Below the pieces are notes generated by a model. That model made no database searches. It was given only the letters and a program-made list of their open reading frames with translations, and was not told where the DNA came from. The position numbers and the translations under genes were made by a program. A stretch of 64,000 bases of DNA from Ailurus styani. Lineage: Eukaryota > Chordata > Mammalia > Carnivora > Ailuridae. The stretch spans positions 2,065,945-2,129,944 of the forward strand of contig LNAC01000019.1 of the NCBI GenBank assembly GCA_002007465.1. Direction: 5' to 3'. Every line of letters begins with the position of its first letter. The first letter of the stretch is position 1. Shown piece by piece: positions 54,849-64,000 of this stretch.

Positions 54849-55590
54849 TTTGATATATTTTCTATTGTTGCCATACAAACATAAATGTACTAGCTTAAAT
54901 AATATATATTATCTTACAGTTCTGGAGGCATGGACCTCAAAGGGCTAAAGCCCAGGAATTGGCCGGGTAACATTACTTTCTGGAGGCTCTAGGGAGAATG
55001 TCTTTCCTTGCTCATTCAAGTCATTGGCAGAATTCAGTTCCTTGAATTTATAGGACTAAAGTTCCTATCCCTGCTGGTTGTCAGCTGAGGGGTATCCGCA
55101 GCTTTTAGAGGATGTCCACATCCTTGGTTCGTGGTCTACTTCCTCTGCCTTCAAAGCCAGCAACAATAAGCTGAATTCTTTTTGAGAGTCCCCTCTTTTT
55201 TCTTCATCTTATACTTCTATTTACTTTTCTAAAAGATTTTATTTATTAAGAGAGTGAGAACACACAAGCTAAGGGTACGGGCAGAGAGAGAGGGACAAGC
55301 AGACTCCCTACTGAGCAAGGAACCCGACATGGGGCTTAATCCCAGGACCCTGGGATCATGACCTGAGCTGACAGCAGATGTCAAACCAACTGAGCCACCC
55401 CAGTACCGCCATCTTATACTTTTAAAAACCCGTGTGATTAGATTGGTACCACCCAGATAATTTTAAATAATCTTAAAATACTTAATCACATCTACAAAAT
55501 CCTATTTGCTGTGCAAGGTAACATATTCACAGTTTCTGGAAGTAGGACATGAACACCTTTGGGGCCCATTATTCTACATACCACACCTGG
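54849..55590 (+). mobile_element. Old LTR-like interspersed repeat with a SINE inside
   Basis: 'attatcttacagttctggag', 'tttctggaggctctagggag', 'ttcaaagccagcaacaataa', 'taatcacatctacaaaatcc' and 'ggggcccattattctacata' are the landmarks of a common mammalian LTR-type repeat. I cannot fix the family name. Confidence 0.6.
55215..55412 (-). mobile_element. CAN-SINE
   Basis: On + it runs aaagattttatttattaaga to gagccaccccagtaccgc. 'tcttatacttctatt' / 'tcttatacttttaa' are target-site copies. Confidence 0.92.
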
Positions 55591-55594
55591 TAAT

Positions 55595-56790
55595 GTTAAT
55601 AAATGACCTGACACTGGAAAAATCTTCAACTTTTGGTCAGTCCACCGAAATGTCAGTTTTGTACATCGCATATTGATATCTATAGCTTCCATTGCTATGC
55701 TGAATTCAGACATTCTTATATCCACCAATAAATAACTACTTGAGGATAATTCATAATATAGAACTATATAAAATAAAGGCATGGAAATAAAGGAGATATG
55801 GAGAAAGTTTTCTCTTACAAAAATGACAGAAAACAACAGCATGTTTAAATGCTGATGGGAGGGAATCAGTAGAGAAGGAGGGGGAAGCGTGACAGACTGG
55901 AAGTAATTCCCCCACATCTATCTGTTCTTCCCTCCTGCCATAGTAAAAGACTTGTGGTTAGGCACATGGCCACCTAGCTAGAAAGTACATTTCTCAAACC
56001 CTTTGGAGCTAAAGTTCTGAATAGTGATTAGGTTTCTCCAGTGATGCATCCTCTGATGCATAGAAGGCAGAATGACGTGTTCAACACAGCTTGGTCTTCT
56101 TGCAACATTCTAGAGTTCATAGTGAAACTGGAGGCAGTGGCAGCCTCTGGATTTGATTCTCTAAAACCTATCATTGGCCGCCAGCTCTGCTACTACCTAA
56201 TTATGCCCTCTGGGAAAGCCTAGAGGCTACTTCCTTCACCAAGCACTGGGTAAGGGAGCAAGAGGGCATCTCTCTGAGGTTCTCCTGACATACAGGGAAG
56301 ACAGTGGAAAATGCCACAGAAATTGCATTTCCTGATTACAGTGGGAAAATGGAATTTCAGAAGGGAAGAAGCTAGGTGGTAGATCCTAACAAAGACATGT
56401 TTGATGTGGTTAGTACAATGAATCCACAGAAAATAGTTTTAGGGGTGTTCTGGAATAAATGGGCAGCATACTCAGGTTCCGCTTTACATAGAAGGAATAC
56501 TTTGAGGTCAGCTGGGAAGAAACTAACTAGGTATCACTGGATTCATGACTTCTTATCAGGTTCACAGAACTAAGCCAGTATAAAGACCTGAAGCCCCTTA
56601 GCAGAAATGGGGGGCTACATGCCTCTGCAAAAGAACCGTGCAGGAAGCTATAGTGAAGGATGCTCTACAGTGAATTTCCTCCACGGAGTAGAGAAGAGCT
56701 TTCCTCAGAGTGATCTGTAGCTATTTATCCATGGGACTGTGCACTGAAGAAAGGGAAATACCCTGAATTTCTGGGAGCTATGATGTACTG
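55595..56790. other. Unassigned sequence before ERVL fossil
   Basis: May include more of the old retrovirus that follows, but I cannot align any part of it to a known gene. Open frames (55492-55917 on -, 56376-56573 on +) show no family motifs. Confidence 0.35.
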
Positions 56791-56799
56791 ACTCTGATT

Positions 56800-57895
56800 T
56801 TATACTGATCTCCAGAGACCACAAACACTACAAAAGTCCACCAAACTAGGTGCTTATGGACATCAGGCTTTACATAAAGTCTTGGCCCAAATTCAGCTAA
56901 CAGTGGGTCTAGTGGAACTGCAGATCCACACTGTGTTCATTATTACTGTTACAGGATATATGGTGAGAATGCACACTCATATACATGTTAACTAACAAAG
57001 TACCATTCTGGTTCCCTGTCCTTTGGAGTTTTATGAAAGGAAAAACCATCTAGAGTCTCTGGAACTCTTGCCACACAATACACCAATGGTAATTGGAAAG
57101 ATACTTCAGAAGGGATTGTAGAAATTACCACTGCCATAAAAATCTTCAGAGAAGCAGGGATAGTGATTCCTATTATATCTGCATAAAATGTTTCTGTGTA
57201 ACCAGAGCAACAACCTGAAGGGCCTTGGAAAATAATAGATTATTGCAGACCTAATCAGATTGTATTGTTAGTTGCAACTATAGTTTTAGATGTATATTGA
57301 CTGGAACAAGTCATCACCCTAGCACCTGACATGTGATCAATGACCTGGCAAATGCATTCTTTTCCAACCATATCAGGAGCAGTTTGCATTTAGATAGCAG
57401 AGACAAAGCTATACCTTTAATTAATTGTATTTTATGAAACATCACATTTTTCTTTTTACATTGATTATCTGCAATGTTAATTGAACCTAGTGAGCAGGAA
57501 GTAGAAACTATGTATACCGCAGGGTGGGAGATAAACTGTGATAGTTCAGGGCCCTGCCATCTTGATGAAGTTTTGAGGGGTTCAGTGGTTTGGGGCATAT
57601 TAGGAGATCCCTTCTACAGAGAGACAAGTGGCAGTACCTTGCACCAACCTCCACAAAAAAAGAGGCACGGTGCATAATGGATTTTGGTGACAACCTATAC
57701 CACATTTGGGCATGCTGCACCACTCCATTCATGAGATAAGCCATCAGCTGCCAGTTTTAAGTGGGTCCTGAAACAAGAATGAACTCTGCAACAGGTCCAG
57801 ACTGATGTGCCTGTTGGGCCTTATGACATAGCACATCCAATGGTGTTAGAAGTGTGCCTGGCAGCAGAAATGCTGTTGGAAGACTTTGGCAAGCC
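56800..57895 (+). pseudogene. ERVL-like pol fossil
   Basis: Conceptual + frames around 57120-57400 give REAGIVIPIISA, PEGPWKIIDYCRPNQI and a VATIVLDVY-like stretch, recalling an ERVL-type reverse transcriptase N-part. Near 57790-57890 a stretch resembling 'VQTDVPVGPYDIAHPMVLEV' recalls the later pol of the same group. Stops are frequent, so this is an old dead copy. Its family is inferred from these short resemblances. Confidence 0.5.
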
Positions 57896-57939
57896 CTAGA
57901 TTAGACAAGGTTTTGGAGGAAGTTCATGCTGTAACTGTT

Positions 57940-59002
57940 TTTTTGAAAAGCAGTTCTGGACATCAAAAGAAAGTTGGGGTGACAATCCTTATATCAGATA
58001 AATTAGATTTTAAACCAAAGACTATCATAAGAGTTGAGGAAGGACACTATATCATACTTAAAGGGTCTATCTAACAAGAAGATCTAACAATTTTAAATAT
58101 CTATGCCCCTAACATGGAAGCAGCCAATTATATAAGCCAATTAATCACAAAATCAAAGAAACACATCGATGATAATACAATAATAGTTTAACACCCCCCT
58201 CCTCACTGAAATGGACAGATCACCTAAGTGAAAGATAACAAGGAAATAATGGCTTTAAATGACACACTGGAGGAGATGGACTTCACAGATATATTCAGAA
58301 CATTCTATCCCAAAGCAACAGAATACACATTCTTCTCTAGTGCACATGGAACATTCTTCAGAATAGATCACATCCTGGGTCACAAATCAGGTGTCCACCA
58401 GTACCAAAAGATTGGGATCATTCCCTGCATATTTTCAGACTATAGTGCTTTGAAATTAGAATTCAATCACAAAAGGAAAGTTGGAAAGAACTCAAATACA
58501 TGGAGGCAAAAGAGCATCTTACTCAAGAGTGAATGGGTCAACCAGAAAATTAAAGAAGAATTAAAAAAATTCATGGAAAGAAATGGAAATGAAAACACAA
58601 CTCTTCAAAATCTTTGGGATACAGCAAAGGTGGTCCTAAGAGAAAAATACATAGCAGTACAAGGCTTTCTCAAGAAACAAGAAATACAAAACCTCAAATA
58701 CAAAACCTAACCCTACACCTAAAGGAGCTGAGGAAAGAACAGCAAATAAAACCTAAAACCAGCAGAAGAGAAATAATAAAGATCAGAGCAGAAATCAATG
58801 AAATAGAAACCAAAAGAACAATAGATCAACAAAAGTAGGAGCCAGTTCTTTGAAAGAATTAATAAGACTGATAAACCCCTGGCCAGACTTATCAAAAAGA
58901 AAAGGGGAAGGACCCACATTAATAAAATCATGAATGAAAGAGTAGAGCTCACAACCAACACCAAAGAAATATAATTATAAGAGCATATTATGAACAACTG
59001 TA
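57940..59002 (+). pseudogene. L1 ORF2 fragment (endonuclease to RT start), 5'-truncated
   Basis: The reading begins in the endonuclease region with VTILISDKLDFKP, then LNIYAPNMEAANY, then after stops an open stretch of 160 codons (58228-58710) with MDFTDIFRTFYPKATEYTFF and FSDYSALKLEFNHK. It continues through KTSRREIIKIRAEINEIETK to the segment ending at YYEQLYA-like codons. It stops where the provirus begins at about 59003. The 5' end lacks ORF1 and the first part of ORF2. Inactive. Confidence 0.9.
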
Positions 59003-59073
59003 TGCTATAAGGTTTTTCTGGTCGTGCACAGGAATAAAGACCGCTAAGGCAAATTGTAGTCCAAAGGCAGAGC

Positions 59074-59079
59074 TTTATT
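59074..59079 (-). terminator. LTR poly(A) signal
   Basis: TTTATT on + is AATAAA on -, within gcaataaagctc, a form typical of gammaretroviral R regions. Confidence 0.75.
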
Positions 59080-59159
59080 GCAAGCACCCTCAGGCGAGGT
59101 TCCACGACTCTGAGAGAAGAGAGTCGGGGAAGTCGCACGCAAGGCAGAGTGATGGGGGC

Positions 59160-59166
59160 TTTTATT
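59160..59166 (-). promoter_or_regulatory. LTR TATA-like box
   Basis: TTTTATT on + reads AATAAAA on -, in a U3/R position about 85 bases upstream of the poly(A) signal. The sequence cccaataaaag is retrovirus-like. Confidence 0.55.
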
Positions 59167-59254
59167 GGGTAAAGCAGGGGAGGGGCTAGGCATCAGCCAT
59201 CTTGATGAGTTTTGGCGGGAAGGTCCGCCATCTTGGACGGGCTTTGGCGGGAAG

Positions 59255-59452
59255 GTCCGCCATCTTAGACGGACTTTCATTTTGTATAGTTTCCATCTCC
59301 CGCCAGCCCAACATTCCGACCTTTTGTTTTATATAATGGTACCAGGGGCATCNCGTCCGCCATCTTAGACGGACTTTCATTTTGTATAGCTTCCATCTCC
59401 CGCCAGCCCAACATTCCGACCTTTTGTTTTATATAATGGTACCAGGGGCATC
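59255..59452. repeat. 100-bp tandem duplication across the env-end/LTR junction
   Basis: 59255-59352 and 59355-59452 are identical over 98 bases except position 59290 (t) versus 59390 (c). 'nc' at 59353-59354 separates them. Each copy holds the purine tract and the first part of U3. Confidence 0.95.
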
Positions 59453-61181
59453 GATTCTTCTCTGGCTACTTCCTGCTGACAGTGGGGCATCACCATAGGG
59501 GTAGTCGGAAGTCGGCAGGCGGGAGTAGGGTTGCAGGAGAAGCTGATTTACTGATATTCGGGTAACCTCTCGTATCCGCTCCTGTATGTATCGAATAAGG
59601 CAAGGGGCAACTGAGATTAGCAGGAGAATTAAACATAGGGGTCCTGCCAGGGGGAGAAGCCACGTTACCCACGTATGGGGGTCTAGGACCCATAAGGAGG
59701 TGTCTTCGCACCTTGCTCAAATCCGGTCCCTGAGTTCTTGGATTTTGGAGGTGACTATACCCGATTGGTTGACAAAGTAACAGCATTCCTCATTTAGGTA
59801 GAGGCAGGTCCCTCCTTTCTCGGCGGTCAGGAGATCTAAAGCTCGTCGGTTTTGTAAGGCAATGGCCGCCAAGCTGGTGACTTGGGTCTGTAGGGCCGTA
59901 AGGGAGTCGGCGATCCGCTCCATGTCATCGTTGAGCGCTTGGGAAAGTTTATAATAGAAATCTATTGAAGTCCCAAGACCCGCTGCTCCGGTGGCCACCC
60001 CGGTGGTTAAACCTGCTCCTATTAGCAAGGGAAGAAAAATGCCCCTCTTTTCTCGGTGTGAGGGAAACAATATAGATAGGAGTTGGGAATGGGAGTAAAT
60101 GTTGGTAGAAGGGGATAGCAGAATGAATATACAGTCCAGGGAGTCGTTGACAGGCATCGGTAGATTCCTTTTGGGCATAAGAGGAACACCCTCGGGGGTG
60201 TGCAGTAGGGGAGGGAGGTAGTGATGTTGGCAGTGCGTGGGGTGAGGGCGTCGATGGAGGAGGAGAGATTAAGGATTGGTATGGGTCCTCCTACGGGTCC
60301 AGTGTAANGGTGTGAACCAGCTTATTAGGGAGGGTGACATTTGGGAGGGGCCACCAAGTCGGGATGGGAATCCCAACAATGTTGGAAAGGGCAGAAAAAG
60401 GAAAACAGATCCAGCAGTCGCTGTCGCGAGACACGTTCCGCCACAGGTTGTAGCTAGAGTTTAGGAGGGTCACTGTCAACTGCTTAGTGATAGGGACCTC
60501 TTGTATACTTTTAAGATTGATTCCCTTATAGGTAGGGTGGGTTTGGGTCTGTAACTGTTCGTTTATTTTTTTGGTTACCTGCTGGGTCTGATTGCATGGG
60601 GCTAGGCCTTGTACATCCCCTCCATCAGAGAGTCCTATCTGGGCTAGGTACCTCCAGCATACTTTTCCCATCTTGGGGAAGTTACTGCAGGGGAATCTGT
60701 ACCTTTTGGTGAGGTCAGACATCAAAAAGGTTCTTCCTGGGGCATGGCTGGAGGTGCAAGTGGATGGTTTTTTTCCCTCATAGCATCGGCTGGGCACGTA
60801 GGTGAATGACTGAAAAAACCTTGATTTTCCAAGGCCACGCATGCAGTCACATTCGACCGCCCGAGCCAGGGGGATCAGGAGAGTTAAGAGAAGGAGCACG
60901 TACCAAGCGCAGTTTGGTTGGGCCCATTGTTTGGGACGTCCATTCGCCCCCCGGGGGCGCCCGCTTGAGGTTACTGATATGGACCCATGCCTGGTGTCCC
61001 AACAGTTTTGCTGCTGTTGGGGTAGTAAGGATGACGGTGTAGGGCCCCGACCACCGGGTCTGTAGGGAGTCTGGGTGTCGGTTTTTGAGGAGGACTTGGT
61101 CACCTGGGAACAGCCCCTGAGGGGGGGCCTCCTGTTGGCCATGGCTGTGACCGTTTGGGGCTGGGATGACAGCATCAGCAT
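59429..61181 (-). pseudogene. env: Proviral env (SU and TM), broken
   Basis: An SU frame runs from ATG 61181 to 60291. A hydrophobic signal segment (WYVLLLLTLLIPLA, residues 93-106) follows a long polar leader, a CWIC motif is at residues 256-259 (60405-60416), and N-glycosylation sites are at 197, 241 and 249. The frame changes at the N (60308), and again near 60140-60180. The TM frame (59717-60178) has a furin-like REKR (60044-60055), a hydrophobic fusion-peptide-like stretch, a heptad region, an immunosuppressive-domain-like LQNRRALDLLTAEKGG and CX6CC (CLYLNEECC). TGA at 59717-59719 falls before the anchor; the same frame then reads a hydrophobic segment and ends at TAA 59429-59431, next to the LTR. 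As it stands no full Env can be made. Its layout is that of a gammaretroviral, D-type or syncytin-like Env. Confidence 0.88.
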
Positions 61182-62349
61182 GAGCCCTCAGGAGGGTCCG
61201 CAAGAGAGTGAGGTAGGGCAAATAGGACAGGAGAGGTGGAGGAGAGGCTGGGAGGTTATGGTTTATGAGGAAGGGCCAGCCATACAACAGCTCAAATGGA
61301 CTTAACCCTGAAGGCCCTCGGGGGCTGGCCCTAAGCCTGGTGAGGGCCAGGGGTAAGAGCGTGGGCCACGAAAGACGGGTTTCTAAGGTCAGTTTAGTGA
61401 GTTGAGCCTTGAGTAACCCATTGGCCTTTTCCACCTTACCCGATGACTGAGGGTGATATGGAATATGTAGCTTCCAGGTAATGTTGAGACTTTCGGCTAC
61501 CTGTTGGGTCACGCTGGAGATGAAGGCCGGCCCGTTGTCCGACTGGAGAGTTCGGGGCAGTCCAAACCTCGGGATGATGTGTTCGATGAGAGTTGCGGCT
61601 ACCACATCCGCTGTCTCCCGGGCTGTGGGGTATGCCTCGATCCAGCCTGTGAATGTATCAACCAAGGTTAATAGGTAGCGGAAGGTCTTGTGACGGGGCA
61701 TGTGAGTAAAGTCCAATTGCCAGTCCTCCCCGGGCTGGTGTCCGCGGAGTTGATGGTTGGGTCCCGGTCTGCGGATTCCACCTTGTGCATTTACGGCCGA
61801 GCAGGTTGCACAGGCCTTGTGGACTGTTTCAATTACCTTGAACAGAGAGGGGTGGTGAAAGAGGGGCTGTAGGAACTGGTATAGGGCCTTTGGGCCGATG
61901 TGAAGAGACTGATGGATGTCTGTGATTAGGGTGTGAGCCAGATTCTCTGGTAAGGCAATTTTATCCTGGATGTAAATCCATCCTTTGTCTCCCGGCNTTG
62001 GCTTTCCCCTTAGGCCTTGGAGAGTTTGAATCTCTCCTTGAGAATAGGAAGGGCGGTGGGGGGTGTTGAGGAAGAGAATCGGGGCCAAAGAGGTGTTTAG
62101 AGCCGTTTGCCTGGCCACCGAGTCTGCCTTGTTGTTGCCTTGGGAGATTTGGTCTTTGGGGACTTGGTGTCCACGGCAGTGGACAACCGCGACCTCGGTT
62201 GGTAGGCTGAGGGCCTCGAGGAGTTTAGCGATAAGGGGCCCGTTGACTATCGGGGTGCCTTTGGTGGTCAGGAATCCCCGCTCTTGCCAGAGGATGGAGT
62301 GGGTATGGGTTATGAGATAGGCATACCTGGAGTCAGTATATATTGTGAC
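60847..62349 (-). pseudogene. pol: Proviral pol: end of RNase H and integrase
   Basis: Same frame as the RT part, after the TGA. An ambiguous base (N at 61997) sits in a Pro-rich linker and does not shift the frame. Numbered from the ATG at 62118, the zinc-binding residues are H69, H73, C103 and C106. The catalytic triad is D136 (WQLDF), D194 (LQSDNGPAF) and E230 (SSGKVE). A C-terminal WSGPYTV element matches the GPY/F domain. The frame ends at 60847-60849 and overlaps env by about 335 nt in another frame. All core integrase residues are present, though upstream TGA and age make function unlikely. Confidence 0.92.
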
Positions 62350-64000
62350 TCATTGTCCCTTAGACATGTGGAGTGCCCGGGTAAGGGCTATAAGTTCTGC
62401 CTTTTGGGAAGTAGTTCCGATGGGGAGGGGAGCCGTTTCGACTACGGCCTCTGTGGTGACCACGGCATAGGCAGCGCGCCTATGGCCATCTGAGGCCAGA
62501 AGGGAGCTGCCATCCACGAAGAATACTCGGTCAGGGTTGGACAGCGGTTGGTCTGAGAGTCCCGGGTGAGAGGGAGTGAAGTCTTCCAGAAGTTGTGGGC
62601 AAGAGTGCGTGGGTTCAGGGGTGGACGAGGGTGCAGGCAGTAAAGTAGCAGGATTTAAGCGAGGGGAGGTAGAGAGAGAGATCTGAGGATTTTCAATGAA
62701 CAGCAGGTGGTAGAGTTGGAGACGGGAAGGGGTAAGTTGAGCCAGCGACCGGTGGCTAAGGAGGTCCATTAGCCGGTGGGGGGAGTACACTATGAGAGGC
62801 TGACCCAGAGTGAGTTTGAGAGCCTCTTTAGTTAAGAAGCCTGCAGCTGCCAATGCTCTGAGGCAGGGCTGCCATCCTCGGGTGGTGGTATCTAATTGTT
62901 TTGATAGATAGGCTGTGGCCCGGTATGTGGGCCCTACAGGCTGAGCCAGGAGGCCAGTTGCTGAACCGGAACGTTCATCAGTAAAGAGATGGAAGGGTTT
63001 AGAGGGGTCAGGTAGTGCTAGGACTGGTCCAGCGGTGAGGCAGTCCCGTAGTTTGGAGAATGCGTGCCGAATGGAGGTGGGATCAGTGAGGGGACCCTGG
63101 GGGGTCTCTTTGGCCGCCTGATATAGGGGGCGAGCCAGGATCGCGAAGTTCGGGATCCAGTGTCTGAAAAATCCAATGAGTCCTAGGAAGGAAAGTATCT
63201 CATCGGCGGTTTGTGGGAGCTGAAGGTCCCGAAGGAGGCGGATACGATCCTCAGTCAGGGCCTTGGTGGTGGGAGTTAGGAGAATGCCTAAATATACAAC
63301 AGTGGAGGTACACAGTTGGGCTTTGGAGGGGGTGACCCGATACCCCCTCTTTTCCAGGAAGTTGAGTAAGGTAGAGGTATCTTCCTGGGATAAGATAAGG
63401 GAGGGGCTACAGAGGAGGAGATCATCTACATACTGTAGTAGGGTGCTGGCTTTAAGGGTACATTGCTGTAAATCTGCCGCCAAAGCTTGGCCAAAAATAT
63501 GGGGGCTGTCTCGGAATCCCTGAGGTAAGACTGTCCAGGTCAGTTGTTCGGAGATGTGGGTGTCCGGGTCCTCCCAGGTAAAGGCAAAAAGGAAGTAGGA
63601 GTCAGGGTGTAGAGGAATGGTAAAGAAGGCATCCTTTAAGTCAAATACCATAAAGTGGGATGTTTTGGGCGGGACATAGGGCAGTAAGGTGTAGGGATTG
63701 GGGACGACTGGGTGGAGTGGAACCACTGCCTCATTGATGAGTCGTAGGTCCTGCACCAGCCGGTAGGCCCCTGAGGACTTGCGGACAGGCAAGATGGGGG
63801 TGTTGCAGGGGGAACTGATGGGAATAAGGAGCCCCTGGTGTCTCAGCCGGTCTATGACAGGTTTGAGGCCCCGGCGATGAGTTAGGGAGATGGGGAATTG
63901 TACTCGGGAGGGGAACTTGGAGCTGTCCTTTAATTGTATTTTAACTGGGGCATGATGGGACGCAATAACAGGTTTAGACGTATCCCATACTTGGGGGTTT
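62350..64000 (-). pseudogene. pol: Proviral pol: reverse transcriptase and RNase H part
   Basis: The frame is open from the window edge to TGA at 62350-62352. The first in-window ATG is at 63792, but upstream codons are open, so the start is outside. Numbering from that ATG: FDLKDAFFTIPL (50-61) holds the first catalytic Asp, LPQGFRDSPHIF (89-100) is the palm motif, and YVDD (121-124; 63421-63432) is the catalytic pair. A connection domain follows, then the RNase H start FFVDGS (424-429) and the AEL motif (about 465). The TGA falls inside RNase H, before the TDSRYA motif that continues in the same frame. This would cut the polyprotein before integrase. Known for the family: RT copies the RNA genome and RNase H removes the RNA strand. 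Confidence 0.92.

Larger units (their letters stand above)
59003..59413 (-). repeat. Proviral 3' LTR (with internal 100-bp duplication)
   Basis: On - the element begins TGTTGGGCTGG after a purine-rich tract (aaaacaaaaggtcggaa) and ends ...CCTTATAGCA at the L1 junction. It carries a TATA-like AATAAAA (59160-59166) and a poly(A) signal AATAAA (59074-59079) at fitting distances. U3 holds several gccatctt (YY1-like) motifs. The upper end is duplicated around an N (59255-59352 and 59355-59452), so the true LTR length may be about 311 or 411 bp. Confidence 0.8.
59003..64000 (-). mobile_element. Class I (gammaretrovirus-like) endogenous provirus, 3' half
   Basis: Reading on -, the order is pol (from the window edge), env, a purine-rich tract and one LTR. 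It is a fossil copy of an animal retrovirus. It interrupts an L1 in opposite orientation. gag, protease and the 5' LTR would lie past 64000. Features of the class: YVDD reverse transcriptase, HHCC/DDE integrase with a GPY-like C-terminal part, env overlapping the end of pol, a CWIC motif in SU and CX6CC in TM. Visible lesions: TGA in pol (62350-62352), a frame change at an N in SU (60308), a second frame change near 60140-60180, and TGA before the membrane anchor (59717-59719). The subfamily cannot be fixed by eye; an ERV-Fc/HERV-F/H-like relation is possible. Confidence 0.93.

Noticed and set aside
55492..55917. 141-codon - frame
   Set aside because: It spans part of an old LTR-like repeat and unassigned DNA; no recognisable domain or codon pattern.
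59003..59313. LTR boundary at the lower copy of the duplicated U3 start (59313)
   Set aside because: Not excluded, but the env stop at 59429-59431 and purine tract directly above 59413 favour the upper copy as the boundary in this sequence.
61075..63523. Many + strand frames opposite pol and env
   Set aside because: Shadows of the GC-rich - strand retroviral genes.

Overview
The window is vertebrate nuclear DNA from a carnivore, most likely a mustelid (mink/ferret/otter group). The main evidence is more than 30 copies of the carnivore tRNA-Lys-derived SINE (CAN-SINE). Many have the 'gggttaaagcctctgcct' head and 'ctacttgtgatctctctct' body that I associate with the mustelid subfamily. The species call is inference; the carnivore call is firm.

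Layout. (1) 1-21.95 kb: the 3' part of PRMT9 on the + strand. Six coding exons (2912-21783) encode the C-terminal 527 residues, and the first third of the protein lies before the window. (2) 21.95-24.1 kb: a short convergent intergenic gap. (3) 24.1-46.4 kb: the complete TMEM184C gene on the - strand. Its ten coding exons sum to exactly 438 codons plus stop, and it starts in a CpG island at about 45.74-46.42 kb. The tail-to-tail PRMT9/TMEM184C order matches the mammalian arrangement on human 4q31. (4) 46.4-54.8 kb: intergenic DNA with SINEs, L1 and old LTR fragments. (5) 54.8-57.9 kb: an old LTR-like repeat, then a decayed ERVL-like pol fossil on the + strand. (6) 57.9-59.0 kb: a 5'-truncated L1 ORF2 fragment on the + strand. 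(7) 59.0-64.0 kb: the 3' half of a class I (gammaretrovirus-like) endogenous provirus on the - strand, inserted into that L1. It shows pol (RT, RNase H, integrase), env (SU and TM) and one LTR; gag, protease and the other LTR lie beyond the window.

The introns and intergenic DNA are mostly transposon debris: CAN-SINEs with visible target-site duplications, antisense and sense L1, L2, MIR, a MER5A-like hAT element, a small Tigger-like MITE, and a pair of pogo/Tigger-like elements nested in inverted orientation that form a large imperfect palindrome.

Most notable: the relatively young provirus with long open pol and env frames and few visible lesions; a 100-bp tandem duplication across its polypurine tract/LTR junction with an N at the seam; a row of YY1-like motifs in its U3; the self-nested Tigger palindrome; a double SINE insertion with three target-site copies; and three 'bare tail' insertions (homopolymer between direct repeats). 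I see no convincing new cellular gene, CRISPR array or RNA gene. All calls are by reading, without database searches.
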